A stretch of DNA of 64,000 nucleotides from CALOCN01 sp942491735 (GTDB lineage: Bacteria > Eisenbacteria > RBG-16-71-46 > JABDJR01). The stretch lies in the NCBI GenBank assembly GCA_942491735.1, contig CALOCN010000014.1, positions 992,001 through 1,056,000 on the forward strand, given 5' to 3'. Under the pieces are notes generated by a model. The model had not been told where the DNA came from. It did not search any database and was given only the letters and a program-made list of their open reading frames with translations. The position numbers and the translations under genes are program-made. Positions 18,828 to 27,705 of this stretch are shown piece by piece (within the stretch, counting starts at the first letter, position 1; every line of letters starts with the position of its first letter).

Positions 18828-18858
18828 ATCAAACGTATGTATGAAACATACGTTTGAT
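18828..18858. promoter_or_regulatory. perfect 13-bp inverted repeat, likely TetR operator
   Basis: Left arm ATCAAACGTATGT (18828-18840) and right arm ACATACGTTTGAT (18846-18858) are exact reverse complements around the 5-bp spacer ATGAA. The site lies just upstream of the TetR ribosome site (GGAGGCG), where bound repressor would block transcription of the tetR-efflux operon. It is AT-rich in otherwise GC-rich DNA. Confidence 0.8.
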
Positions 18859-18930
18859 TCCGGGGTGTGTCAACCCTGGAATGACTCCTTTCGAGAACAA
18901 GGATGGCCTTTGTGGGTGGGGGGGCGGTGG

Positions 18931-19497
18931 TCAGCCCTGGCCTTCGATCCCCAACTCGTCCGCGTGCGGTTTCAGGGCGTCGATGACGAACTGGATGTGA
19001 TCGGTGAGGTCCACTTCCAGAAGCTCCGGTCCGGCCAGGACTTCGGCCCGTTCCACGCTGGCCGCGAACCGCTTGTCCTTGAGCTTCTTCCTGACGCTCT
19101 TGGGGGTCAGGCTCGTGACGCCGTCCGGGCGGACCAGGCAGCAGGCGACCACGAACCCGGTGAGCTCGTCGCAGGCCAGGAGCGCTTTGTCCAGCGCGGT
19201 GTCGTAGGGGACGCCCCACCCGGTGTGATGGGCCGAAACCGCGTGGGCGATCTCCGGCTCCCCCTGCTCCCGCAGCCACGCCACGATCCGGTTGGGGTGG
19301 TCTTCCGGCCAGGCCTCGTAGTCGGCGTCGTGGAGCATGCCGGCCATGCCCCACCGTTCCTGGTCCGCGTCGCCCTCACCGTACCGATGAGCGGCGGCGC
19401 GCATGACCAGTTCCACCGCTCGGGCATGCTTACGCAGGGAGTCGGTGGCGGTCCACTCGCACAGGTGGGACCAGGCGCTGTCTCGGGTCAACGGCAT
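18931..19497 (-). CDS. HD-domain hydrolase
   Basis: A 188-residue cytoplasmic protein of the HD superfamily (metal-dependent phosphohydrolases). I use the ATG at 19497, which follows GGAGGT at 8 bases. Metal-binding residues are visible as H24 (KHARAVE), the H56-D57 pair (MLHDADYE) and H90/H91 (SAHHTGW), followed by an acidic LACDELTG segment. The family includes nucleotide phosphatases and phosphodiesterases, and the substrate is not evident. It lies downstream of the peptidase gene after a strong hairpin and is probably a separate or attenuated transcript. Confidence 0.85.
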   Translation of the reverse strand: MPLTRDSAWSHLCEWTATDSLRKHARAVELVMRAAAHRYGEGDADQERWGMAGMLHDADYEAWPEDHPNRIVAWLREQGEPEIAHAVSAHHTGWGVPYDTALDKALLACDELTGFVVACCLVRPDGVTSLTPKSVRKKLKDKRFAASVERAEVLAGPELLEVDLTDHIQFVIDALKPHADELGIEGQG

Positions 19498-19556
19498 GGG
19501 CGACCTCCGGGATCGGGACGGCTCGATCATGCCCCATGCGGCAAGGCACGGCCAGA

Positions 19557-19589
19557 CACAGGGGCCCGTTCTCCTGCAGGGCCCCTGTG
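19557..19589 (-). terminator. strong hairpin, possible terminator of the S9 peptidase gene
   Basis: Arms CACAGGGGCCC (19557-19567) and GGGCCCCTGTG (19579-19589) are perfect 11-bp inverted repeats with an 11-nt loop, 12 bp after the stop of the peptidase gene. There is no T-tract on either side, so it may be a rho-assisted terminator or an RNA-stabilising hairpin. Confidence 0.5.
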
Positions 19590-19600
19590 CACCGGTCGGA

Positions 19601-21748
19601 TCAGTTGGCTTGGGGGATTCCCGGTGGCTCCAGCCCCAGGGCCCGGATCACGAAAGCCAGAGTCTGTGCCTGGCTGGTGACCTGGCGTTCCGGGGTCGTC
19701 CCATAGCTGTAGTGACCGGCCCCGGGTAGGGACATGAGAAGCGCCGGGTTCCCGCAGTTCCCCCGCGCCTGGAGCGCGGCAGTGAACTTGTACCCGTGCA
19801 TGGGTACGGTGGTTGCGTCTTCCTCACCGACCAGCGTCAGGATGGCCGGGTAACACGCGTCGGAGTCCAGGTTGTGCAGCGGCGAGTATCCGTGGAGCAC
19901 GTCGAACTCCTCGGGGTCTTCGGATGACCCGTAGTTGCGGGTCCAACCCTTGAGGGTGGTGAAGTGCTGGTAACGGAGCATGTCCAGGAAGGGCCAGTCG
20001 ATGACCGCGGCGCCAAAGAGATCCGGGCGTGCCACGACCGCCGCGGCAGCCATCACCCCACTGGCGCTGCCTCCGTTGGCGACCAGTCGTTTGGGTGAGG
20101 TGTAGTCCGCGTCGATGAGGAATTCCGCCGCGGCAACGAAGTCGGCGATGGCGTTGGGTTTGTTCAGGCGCATGCCGGCATCCCGCCAGGCATCTCCGTA
20201 CTCGCCGCCGCCGCGGCAGCCGGGGAGTGCGTACACGCCCCCCATATCGAGCCACGCTACCAGGTGGGGCTGGAACCAGGGGAAGGCGACCCAACCGCCG
20301 TGCCCGTAGCCGTACATGAAAAGAGGGGCCGATCCATCCCGTGGGGTTCCGCGACGATAGGCGACGAAGATCGGCACCCGGGTCCCGTCCGCGCTGGTGC
20401 AGAAGACCTGGTCCAGCACGTAGGCATCCGGGTCGTAGTCCAGATCGGGGCGGCGATGCACCCGGCTTTGCCCGTCGGCCAGATCCGCCCGGTAGATGGT
20501 GCCGGGATCGCAAAGGCTGTTGAAACGGTAGAAGACCACGGAGGATTGCGCGTCGTCGTTGAATCCCGTGATGAGACCAATGCTTGGAAGCTCCAACCGG
20601 TAGGCCGGGCTTCCGTCCATGGAGTGGACGTCGACGCTGGGCTTGGCGTGCTCGGTTCGCCCCACCACCAACCGATTTCCGACGTGGCTTACCCAGTTGA
20701 GGTTAGCCTCGGTCTCGGGAAGGATCTCGATCCAGTGCTCGCGAGCCGGCCGTTCCAGGTCCACCCCGATCAACCGCTGGCGGGGCGCGTCCAGGGTCGT
20801 GCGGAAGTAGAGAACAGAGCCGTGGTGCGCTTCGTAAGCATAGGCGGCGTCGGCGGTGTCGATCAGCGGACGAGCTTGCCAGTCGGAGGTCGTGAGGTCG
20901 ATGACCAGGACGCGGTTCTCGGTGGCGCTTCCCTCGAGGACACCCACGACCAGGAGCCGACCATCGTTGGTCAACTGCGGCCGGTAGAGGGTCCCGGATC
21001 CGTTCATGCTCTCCAGGATCACCTGGTCCCTTGCCGGCTCGGTTCCCAGACGATGATAGAGCAGGCGGGAATTGGGTTCGGTGCGCCCCGCGTCGAGATC
21101 GCCGGCATGGCCGTAGTGGATGTAGAAGAAGCCCTCGCCGTCGAGCGTCCAGATGGCACTGTTCCCGGCCACGCCGGGAATCACCGTGTCCAGCATCCTT
21201 GCCCCATCCACTTCGAGCAGGCGCAACCGACCCCAGCGCCCCGGGCTCATGTCGGCCCACACGAGCAGGCCCCCATCCGGACTTGGGCTCATGCCCCCGA
21301 ATCGGCGACCCGGTTCCAGCGCGTCGGCCAGGTTCAGGAGGGCGCGGGAGTCTCCGTCCGGCCCCTCCTGGACATGAAGGATGGGGTGAGCGGCGCCGGC
21401 CGGGGTGACCTGGTGAAAGTATCGGGTGCCCCCCCGGGTCGGGGTGCCATAGGCGTCGAAACTACGGATGGTGCGGATGCGCTCTTCCAGGTGTTCGTAC
21501 CCGGGGAGGGCCTGGGTGTAGGTGGCCAGGAGTTCGGTCTGGGCGGAGACCCACGTGGTGAGTTCCCCGGAGGGTTGCTCCATCCAACGGTATGGGTCGT
21601 CCACGGTGACCCCATGGTAGGTATCGCTCTGCTCCACGGTTCGGGCCATGGGGTAGGTGAGGTCACTGGCCACTGCGGTTCCCCGGCTGGGGATCAGCAG
21701 GAGCAGCAACCCTGCGAGGGAGAGTGGGAATGTCGTGAGTCGGGTCAT
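19601..21748 (-). CDS. secreted prolyl oligopeptidase family serine peptidase (S9A)
   Basis: A 715-residue exported peptidase that should cleave short proline-containing peptides in the periplasm. The ATG at 21748 follows CGGAGGCAACG and opens a signal peptide ending near TAVASD. The N-terminal part (from about TYHGVTVDDPYRWME) is the seven-bladed propeller of S9A enzymes. The C-terminal alpha/beta hydrolase carries the triad: S561 in GGSASG, D644 in GEEDATTVP and H679 in GAGHYSYG. The nucleophile loop GGSASG differs from the usual GGSNGG but keeps the GxSxxG spacing. The length fits the family. Confidence 0.92.
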   Translation of the reverse strand: MTRLTTFPLSLAGLLLLLIPSRGTAVASDLTYPMARTVEQSDTYHGVTVDDPYRWMEQPSGELTTWVSAQTELLATYTQALPGYEHLEERIRTIRSFDAYGTPTRGGTRYFHQVTPAGAAHPILHVQEGPDGDSRALLNLADALEPGRRFGGMSPSPDGGLLVWADMSPGRWGRLRLLEVDGARMLDTVIPGVAGNSAIWTLDGEGFFYIHYGHAGDLDAGRTEPNSRLLYHRLGTEPARDQVILESMNGSGTLYRPQLTNDGRLLVVGVLEGSATENRVLVIDLTTSDWQARPLIDTADAAYAYEAHHGSVLYFRTTLDAPRQRLIGVDLERPAREHWIEILPETEANLNWVSHVGNRLVVGRTEHAKPSVDVHSMDGSPAYRLELPSIGLITGFNDDAQSSVVFYRFNSLCDPGTIYRADLADGQSRVHRRPDLDYDPDAYVLDQVFCTSADGTRVPIFVAYRRGTPRDGSAPLFMYGYGHGGWVAFPWFQPHLVAWLDMGGVYALPGCRGGGEYGDAWRDAGMRLNKPNAIADFVAAAEFLIDADYTSPKRLVANGGSASGVMAAAAVVARPDLFGAAVIDWPFLDMLRYQHFTTLKGWTRNYGSSEDPEEFDVLHGYSPLHNLDSDACYPAILTLVGEEDATTVPMHGYKFTAALQARGNCGNPALLMSLPGAGHYSYGTTPERQVTSQAQTLAFVIRALGLEPPGIPQAN

Positions 21749-21951
21749 CGTTGCCTCCGGGTACGTGGCCGGGGGGCCGGTGGAGAGGTGTCGTTGGAGC
21801 CAAGTTAGACCGTGAATGACGGTCACGGGTGTGACCCTGTCGTGGTTTGTTTCTGATCATTCAAGCGATTGCGTGGCAAGTGGTTGCCAATGGAGATGAT
21901 CGCGTTTTGGGGAGCGTCAGGCCCTATAATGAGGGCAGGCCGGGAGGGCTC

Positions 21952-23862
21952 ATGACCCACGCGAGAGGATCGGGAACACCGCGCGTCGTTCGTTTCGGTG
22001 TGTTCGAGTTGGACGGGGAGTCGCAGGAACTACGGCGGGGAGGGCGGCAGGTCCGTCTGCGCCCCCAGGCGGCGCGACTGCTGTGGTTGCTGGTCGCCAA
22101 CGCCCAAACCCTGGTGACCCGGGAAACGATTCGCCAGGAAGTGTGGGGCGAGGACTCCGTGGTCGAGTTCGACCAGGGAGTCAACACCTGCATCCGTCAG
22201 ATCCGCTCCGCCCTGGGAGACGACGCCCACGCTCCGCGGTTCGTGGAAACGGTCCCGCGGCGCGGCTATCGGTTCCTCGCTTCCGTCGAGGTGGTTGGGT
22301 CGAACGCGGCGGCGGAGCCCGCCAAAGAAGCGGCGACACCGGAGCAGCGCAGGCCGAATCGCCCTGGGCTGGTCGCCGTGGGTGCCGTCCTGGCTCTATT
22401 GGTTGTTGCCCTGGTGGCCTCGATGGCCACGCGCGACAACGGGACAACCGTGCCTGCGGGGGGCCGCATCCGCCTGGCCGTTCTTCCCTTTACCAATCTG
22501 GGTGCAGACTCCCTCGAGTACCTCAGCGACGGTCTCACCGAGGAGATGATCGGCCACCTCGCTCGCGTCTATCCCGATCGTCTCTCCGTGATCGCCCGGA
22601 CCTCGGTCTTTGGCTACAAGGGAAGCGATCGCTCCATCGCCGAGATTGCCCGGGACCTGGGAGTCAACTACGTCCTTGAGGGCACGGTGCGCCGGGACTC
22701 GAATCGGGTGCGGGTCACCGCTCAGCTGGTGGAGGTGGAGGGGGAGTCTCCGGTTTGGAGCGAAACCTACGAACGCCGGCTCACCGATGTCTTCAGGGTG
22801 CAGGACGATGTGGCGGGGCGCGTGGCCGATGCGTTGGCGGTCGAGCTCCTGACTCCGGTCGACGGATCCGGACCCCACGCAACCCCGGCCGGGCCGGAGG
22901 TGGTGGAACTCTATCTGCGTGGGCGGTACCACTGGAATCGATTTACCGGTGAGGGCATGAAGCTCGCCGAATCGCTGTTCGAGGAGAGCCTGGCCCGGGA
23001 CCCGGACTTTGCGCCCGCCTGGGCGGCGTTGGCCGATGTCTACAACCTGATGCCGTTCTATACGGACATGACCCCGAGCGAGGCGTACGCTCTTGCCCTC
23101 ACCTGCGCCCAGCGGGCGCTGGCCATGAACGCGGATCTGGGGGCGGCGCACAACGCGGTGGGTTTCGCCACGTTCTACTACGGGCGTGATTGGGAACGGG
23201 CAAACACCGCCTTCGCCCGGGCGGTCGAATTGGAGCCCGGAAACGCCATGGCGCATCACTGGTATTCGGGTTTGCTTTCGGCCACGGGGCGCCACGACGA
23301 AGCGGTCTTCCACAACCGATTGGCGGTGGAACTGGATCCGCGGTCGTTGAGCGTGCGATCCGACCTCGCCTGGTACTACCTCTTCGCCCGGCGCTACGAG
23401 GAAGCGGTGGACGAGGCGCGTCGGGCCCTGGTTCAGGAGCCGTACCATGGTTGGTCCCGCTCAGGGCTGGTCCTGGCCCTGTGGGAGTTGGGGCGCTACG
23501 AGGAGGCACTCGAGGAGTGCCGAACGCAGCGGAAACAGGACGGGAAGTCCGTCCCGGATCCGGACTTGGAGGGGGAGGCGCCCCCGCGCGAGGTTCTCCT
23601 GGAACTTTGGCGTCAGGAACTGACCGTCGACCTGGAGTCGGGAAGGTCCGTGACCGAGGACCCCTATGGCTTTGCCTGCCGGCAGGCGCGGGCGGGGGAT
23701 ACGGAGGCAGCACTCGCCTCCCTGGAAACGGCCCGGGATGTCATGGATCCCTGGATCGTGTTCGCCGCCGTGGATCCGCGGTTGGATGCACTACGGGACC
23801 AACCCCGTTTTCGCGCACTCCTGATTTCGCTGGATCTGAGTGCGGTGGGTTCCGGTCTCTAG
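21952..23862 (+). CDS. CadC-like winged-helix regulator with TM helix, TolB-N-like domain and TPRs
   Basis: A 636-residue one-component membrane regulator. I use the ATG at 21952, preceded by GGGAGGG; an upstream in-frame ATG (21847) would add 35 non-conserved residues. Residues 12-113 are an OmpR/PhoB-type winged helix (LRPQAARLLWLLV ... FVETVPRRGYRFLA). One TM helix spans about 139-159. Residues 165-290 (IRLAVLPFTNLGAD ... DGLTEEMIGHLAR ... VLEGTVRRD) form the TolB-N/FlgO-like domain often seen in this architecture. Residues about 320-560 hold TPR units. It diverges from the S9 peptidase gene across 203 bp, which makes that gene a possible target. Confidence 0.88.
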   Translation: MTHARGSGTPRVVRFGVFELDGESQELRRGGRQVRLRPQAARLLWLLVANAQTLVTRETIRQEVWGEDSVVEFDQGVNTCIRQIRSALGDDAHAPRFVETVPRRGYRFLASVEVVGSNAAAEPAKEAATPEQRRPNRPGLVAVGAVLALLVVALVASMATRDNGTTVPAGGRIRLAVLPFTNLGADSLEYLSDGLTEEMIGHLARVYPDRLSVIARTSVFGYKGSDRSIAEIARDLGVNYVLEGTVRRDSNRVRVTAQLVEVEGESPVWSETYERRLTDVFRVQDDVAGRVADALAVELLTPVDGSGPHATPAGPEVVELYLRGRYHWNRFTGEGMKLAESLFEESLARDPDFAPAWAALADVYNLMPFYTDMTPSEAYALALTCAQRALAMNADLGAAHNAVGFATFYYGRDWERANTAFARAVELEPGNAMAHHWYSGLLSATGRHDEAVFHNRLAVELDPRSLSVRSDLAWYYLFARRYEEAVDEARRALVQEPYHGWSRSGLVLALWELGRYEEALEECRTQRKQDGKSVPDPDLEGEAPPREVLLELWRQELTVDLESGRSVTEDPYGFACRQARAGDTEAALASLETARDVMDPWIVFAAVDPRLDALRDQPRFRALLISLDLSAVGSGL

Positions 23863-23871
23863 GTCGCGGCT

Positions 23872-24909
23872 CTACTCGATATCGCCCTTGTCCGGACCGC
23901 TTGCCTTGTCGACCGCGCTCTCGGTGATGCGCCGCATGAGTTCCTCGGGGATCGCCATCTCGATGGCCACGTGCTGGTCGCTGGAGGTGATCTTGATCGA
24001 CTCCAGGAGTGCGCCCAGATCCGGGTCCTCGGAGGCGCCCATGGCGAAGAAGGCCTTCATGCCGTTGAGGAACTCGGCAAGCTGGGCGTTCTTCTCGGCG
24101 GTGCCGCCATTGGCGTGGATGAGACCCAGGATGGTCTCGTCCTCGTAGTCGATCATGAGGATGACCGAGCGCAGGTCGGCCAGGCTGGCCATCATGGGGC
24201 TCTCTTCGGCCAGTGCCTTGGCCATTTCCTCGGGGATCTCGAATACCGCCCAGGCCACGGCATCGGTCTTGGTCTGGGACACCAGGGCGGTGAGGCCCTC
24301 GTTGGTGTGCATCCCCTTCGCCTTGCCCACGCTGACGTCGATGGCGGACTTCACTCCCTGCTCGCTGCCCCAGAGGACGGTGGAGTCGTCGATGAACGAG
24401 GCCCACGAGACGTTGGGCTCCACGTCCAGGTCCGCTTCCTGGCCCATGGCGTCGGCGAGGTTCTCGGCCGCGGCCTCCGCCTGGTCTTCCACGTCCTCGA
24501 CACGGATGAGCGGTTTGCCCTCGTACTGTGAGACGGTCATCTGGGCCCCGTTCTTGAGACCGGCAGCCATGAGTTTTTCGCGGTCGAACGTTCCCTTCAC
24601 CGCCATTACGAAGTCCCAATCGTCCTCGCCGTGGAGAACCACCGAACCCACCATGCGGTCGAGGTCGGTCTCGGGGTTGATCCCGGTCTCCTTGATGAAC
24701 TCCAGGTAGTCCTGGCTCTTGTCCTCGAGCATCTTCTGGCCGAGCGGTGTGGCCAGGCCCTTCTTGATGTCCACCGCGAAGACGCCGGTGGCGTCGGCGG
24801 GGAGGAGCTTCATGAGTTCGTCCCCGGCCTGGGCGGGGGCCGGCATGGTGAGCGGCGCCACAATGGCGAGAGCTAGGGCAAGAGCGAGAAGGAAACGATA
24901 GGCGCGCAT
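23872..24909 (-). CDS. secreted protein of unknown function
   Basis: A 345-residue exported protein with a signal peptide ending PAPAQAGD. The mature part alternates beta and helical segments: FAVDIKKGLATPLGQKM, WDFVMAVKGTFDREKLMAAG, ISQ-like PLIRVEDVEDQ, WASFIDDSTVLWGSEQGVKSAID and VAWAVFEIPEEM. This two-fold pattern resembles the DUF3352-like secreted proteins, but I cannot confirm the family. No catalytic residues stand out. It converges with the winged-helix regulator, with 9 bp between stops. Confidence 0.8.
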   Translation of the reverse strand: MRAYRFLLALALALAIVAPLTMPAPAQAGDELMKLLPADATGVFAVDIKKGLATPLGQKMLEDKSQDYLEFIKETGINPETDLDRMVGSVVLHGEDDWDFVMAVKGTFDREKLMAAGLKNGAQMTVSQYEGKPLIRVEDVEDQAEAAAENLADAMGQEADLDVEPNVSWASFIDDSTVLWGSEQGVKSAIDVSVGKAKGMHTNEGLTALVSQTKTDAVAWAVFEIPEEMAKALAEESPMMASLADLRSVILMIDYEDETILGLIHANGGTAEKNAQLAEFLNGMKAFFAMGASEDPDLGALLESIKITSSDQHVAIEMAIPEELMRRITESAVDKASGPDKGDIE

Positions 24910-25059
24910 GGATTGGTCTCCCCGAGGGGGTCGGGTATAGGTGGTCTAGGCCCTGGAATCGGCCGGGCCCGAGTATGCCCTTAGCCGATTGGGGTGAAAA
25001 GAGCTTACCGCATGGGGTTCCCCTGCCGAAAACCGGGGCTCGGGAGGGACGGAAAGCGC

Positions 25060-25088
25060 TTGACCGGGGTTTGGCTCCATCCTAAACT
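25060..25088 (+). promoter_or_regulatory. sigma70-type promoter of tRNA-Asn
   Basis: TTGACC (25060-25065) and TAAACT (25083-25088) are separated by exactly 17 bp and lie about 55 bp upstream of the tRNA. The remaining 24910-25143 intergenic sequence shows no gene. Confidence 0.65.
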
Positions 25089-25143
25089 CTCCGGCCTCTT
25101 TGACATACGGGTTCGGGCAAGCGCCCATTCCCCAACGGTTTGA

Positions 25144-25218
25144 TCCTCGGTAGCTCAATGGTAGAGCGAGCGGCTGTTAACCGCTAGGTTGTAGGTTCGA
25201 GTCCTACCCGAGGAGCCA
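25144..25218 (+). tRNA. tRNA-Asn (GTT)
   Basis: The cloverleaf is complete. The acceptor arms TCCTCGG and CCGAGGA pair perfectly. The D-stem is GCTC/GAGC. The anticodon stem AGCGG/CCGCT encloses loop CTGTTAA with anticodon GTT, and the T-arm contains GGTTCGAGTCC. The CCA is encoded (25216-25218). The mobile island begins at its 3' end, so this tRNA was probably the insertion target. Confidence 0.97.
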
Positions 25219-25683
25219 CTTACAGGGCTCAGAGCGTGATGCAGCGTCGTCGCGCTCTTTTTCTATGCCCTGAGGGGGCTTGCCGCGAAGGGCCAGGCTG
25301 AGGGTGTCGTCGGTGACTTCGGCCCGGACGAGGACCCGGCGGATGAGGTCCTTGCGCTGGTAGGGGGCGAGGGTCTCGAAGACCTCGTCGAGGTGGGAGA
25401 GAGCCTTGCGGACTGTGGCGTCGTCCACGGCGTCCCGGCGGACATCCTGGATATGGACTTCGACCTGGGCGAGGGCGGTCTCGAGCTGGTGGCGCTGGGT
25501 GGCGAGGGAGTCCAGCTTCTCGGTGAGTAGCATGGCCGTCTTGGGCTTGGCGGTGGAGAGGCGTTTCATGAGGCCGTCTGCCTCGGCCTGGACCTTCTCA
25601 AGATCCCTGCGGATGGTTTCCCTCTGGGCCTCTGCATCCGGGAGTTCCTTGCGGAGCTTGGCATTGGTCTCTCGGACCAGATC
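25204..25683 (-). pseudogene. serine-recombinase C-terminal fragment
   Basis: About 160 codons remain open and end in a stop inside the tRNA 3' end. The sequence is a coiled coil (LRKELPDAEAQRETIRRDLE ... KLDSLATQRHQLETALAQVE) followed by LSHLDEVFETLAPYQRKDLI and a short beta tail. This is the C-terminal layout of large serine recombinases. The catalytic N-terminus is absent; the fragment is cut at 25683 by an IS21 remnant. A closely related fragment lies at 48794-49334 in the same orientation. Confidence 0.7.
25213..25243 (+). repeat. left copy of 31-bp direct repeat at island junction (att-like)
   Basis: These 31 bp begin with the last six bases of the tRNA (GAGCCA) and recur exactly at 48890-48920. 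The first 17 bp (GAGCCACTTACAGGGCT) also occur at 45760-45776. A direct repeat that includes a tRNA 3' end is typical of an integration site. Here it is also the 3' end of a recombinase fragment, so simple duplication of that fragment is an alternative. Confidence 0.6.
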
Positions 25684-26220
25684 CCAAGCTCCGCTACACG
25701 GCGTCCCTCGAAGACGTGGACTTCAAGACCCCACGGGGACTCGACCGCCAGGTCGTGCTCGTTCTGGGTGGATGTTCCTAGATCCAGGAACATTCAGAAT
25801 CTGGTGCTCACCGGGCCAACCGGAACGGGCAAGAGCTTCCTGGCTTGCGCCTTCACCGAGCGTGCGTGTCGACGGGGGTTCACCGCCATCTACGTCCGGG
25901 CCCCCCGGCTCCTGCACCGCGCTCACCGCATCCCACTCACGGGTAAGTCCATGAGACACACCGAACCGCCCGAGAACCCGGAGGCGGGCAAGAAAGGGAG
26001 GAAGAAATAGGCAGCCGGACGGAGGAAGAGACTGAAGACCCGGAATCCGGGCTGCCATCCGTCCCGGATGGCGCTACGATCCAGGCGAACTGGAAATCGA
26101 GACGACAAACCAAAGAGAACAAACCACTCGCGTCGTTACGCTCCGATCAGACCGTCCGGCTTCACCGGAACGGTGTCCGGCTTCCGTCGGAATCGGTGTC
26201 CGGAATCGTCGGAATAATCA
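25684..26220 (+). mobile_element. degraded IS21-family fragment (istB 3' part and one end)
   Basis: This matches the istB end of the intact IS21 element at 45899-48661, in the opposite orientation. It lacks istA and the start of istB. The istB remnant has a TAG at the Trp codon after GGCS (about 25779), so it ends early. About 240 bp are also missing between two copies of a CTCCTGCAC-like sequence, joined near 25909-25920, removing the Walker B region. The right terminus CGGAATAATCA (26210-26220) and a subterminal TGTCCGG repeat are intact. Confidence 0.85.
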
Positions 26221-26247
26221 CCCCAACGCAGGGCAACGAGAGTAGAG

Positions 26248-26508
26248 GTGAGCAGCAACCAAGGAGGGACTTTGAGCGGGTGCCCGTTCTACAAGGCAAC
26301 TGTCGTTGAGATAGAGAGGAATCCAATAGGACGCCAGAAACGGGTTCAGCGAGACTGGGTGCACTGGTGCAGTCATGAGCAGACCCCTCTTGATGAGGAA
26401 TTGGCACTGACTCCAGGTGGCAAGAAGCTCCACTGCGGAGGGGATCTAGAGAGGTGCGAGGTACTCAAGAAGTACCGGCCAGCGAAAGAGGAACCTGGGG
26501 GTATCTAG
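26248..26508 (+). CDS. small Cys/His-rich protein, possible zinc-binding
   Basis: A possible 86-residue protein from a GTG start, weakly preceded by GAGAGTAGAG. It contains CPFYKA, WVHWCSHEQTP and HCGGDLERCEV, so about five Cys and three His are grouped as they would be in a small zinc-binding fold. I do not know the family with certainty. It lies at the island's left edge just inside the IS21 end. The surrounding 26221-26547 holds nothing else recognisable. Confidence 0.45.
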   Translation: MSSNQGGTLSGCPFYKATVVEIERNPIGRQKRVQRDWVHWCSHEQTPLDEELALTPGGKKLHCGGDLERCEVLKKYRPAKEEPGGI

Positions 26509-26547
26509 GCTTCGCAAGCCGTTCGATCAGTAACCTCCTCACAGTTG

Positions 26548-27687
26548 TTAGCCTCCATCATGGCTGCTCACTTGCGTTATTGCAGTCTCAACGGCGTCCG
26601 TTGCTTCTTTGTAGTCGGCGACGACCACGGCATTGTAGAGGGTGGACAGCCCGGCCGACTCAATCAGAGTTTGCAAGGGCTTCTCTGTAAGGAACACATC
26701 GCAGTATGGTAGCGCCGCATCTGCGTGTTGCAGATCCGCGAAGTCATTTGGCCGAAGGCGGCGCGTGCGATCCCAACGAATGGATGCATGGAGAGTTGCG
26801 AGGATATTGATGGAGGGCAACTCCAAACTGCATTCTCCCGTTCGGAAGCCACTAATCAGAAGTGCCTGAAATTCAGCTACAGTAGCTAGCCTTGCGTCGT
26901 CAGTAGGTTGCGTCGTATAGCCGGTGGTGTCCCTGAACCTCTGGAGAAAGACTTGGTCAATCAAGGGTGCGAGTGCGTCGAGAATCCCGCGGACTTCAGA
27001 GAGATACGTTCCCTTGAAAGACCTCATCTCGCTGGCGTGGTTGTCCTTTCCTGAATTCAGTAGGGTAGCCATCTCGCGACTCGGCATGGGTGGTGGTTGC
27101 AAGTCACGGCTGGAACTAACGAAGTCCGATATGCCAAGGCTCCAAAGATGATCGTAGAGGTTGATCTGAAGCCTCCTACTCTGCTTGGGTGGGATGGGGT
27201 CAAGAAAAGGAAGCACTTCCCCAAAAATGCCTCCAACTCGTGACCAGACCAACTCGCTCGGAGCAGGGTTCTCAGTACTGCTATCGATTTGCTGTTCCAG
27301 AAAACACTGTAGTTCAATCAGACGGCGCTCCTGGGGTGGAGCCAAGCACACCCCATTGCTTAGCTCATCCATGAGTTGCGCAGTTATCTGGCGAGTCGCT
27401 GCATCTCGTTGTCCAAATAGTTCCATGAAAGACGCAGCCTCCACCGGACAGACAGCAGTGCCTTTAGCAACCGCCTTCTTTAAGATTGCCAACAATCTAA
27501 CCAATTCGGCCTCTTGACGACGCTTCAAGTGAACATCTCTAAGGAGGAGCCAATAACGAGTGTCAAGGTAGATGCGTGCGCGACGGGCCATGGATCTGCC
27601 GAGTCCGCGCCGGCACCGAGAGATGTGGCGTTGAACAGCTTTAGAAACTGGGCGCCATGATCCGTCACGTTTGAACCAAGGATCCAT
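26548..27687 (-). CDS. PIN-like domain protein (putative nuclease)
   Basis: A 379-residue cytoplasmic protein. The N-terminal strand ARIYLDTRYWLLLRD puts an Asp (D42) at the end of beta1, as in PIN nucleases. The C-terminal segment RPNDFADLQHADAALPYCDV (residues 312-331) has the PIN-like pattern with D315, D318, D323 and D330, followed by FLTEK. The middle is helical. Several inserted helices make it much longer than a VapC toxin, so it resembles stand-alone PIN-like proteins of defence loci. It starts 18 bp after the membrane-protein gene and is probably co-transcribed with it. GC content is lower than in the flanking chromosome. Function as an RNase is inference. Confidence 0.65.
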   Translation of the reverse strand: MDPWFKRDGSWRPVSKAVQRHISRCRRGLGRSMARRARIYLDTRYWLLLRDVHLKRRQEAELVRLLAILKKAVAKGTAVCPVEAASFMELFGQRDAATRQITAQLMDELSNGVCLAPPQERRLIELQCFLEQQIDSSTENPAPSELVWSRVGGIFGEVLPFLDPIPPKQSRRLQINLYDHLWSLGISDFVSSSRDLQPPPMPSREMATLLNSGKDNHASEMRSFKGTYLSEVRGILDALAPLIDQVFLQRFRDTTGYTTQPTDDARLATVAEFQALLISGFRTGECSLELPSINILATLHASIRWDRTRRLRPNDFADLQHADAALPYCDVFLTEKPLQTLIESAGLSTLYNAVVVADYKEATDAVETAITQVSSHDGG

Positions 27688-27705
27688 CAGCCTGCTCTCC
27701 AGCCA

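Noticed and set aside
25204..25218. Recombinase stop codon within the tRNA gene as a meaningful gene overlap
   Set aside because: The recombinase is a truncated remnant; the shared bases are better explained by insertion at the tRNA 3' end.
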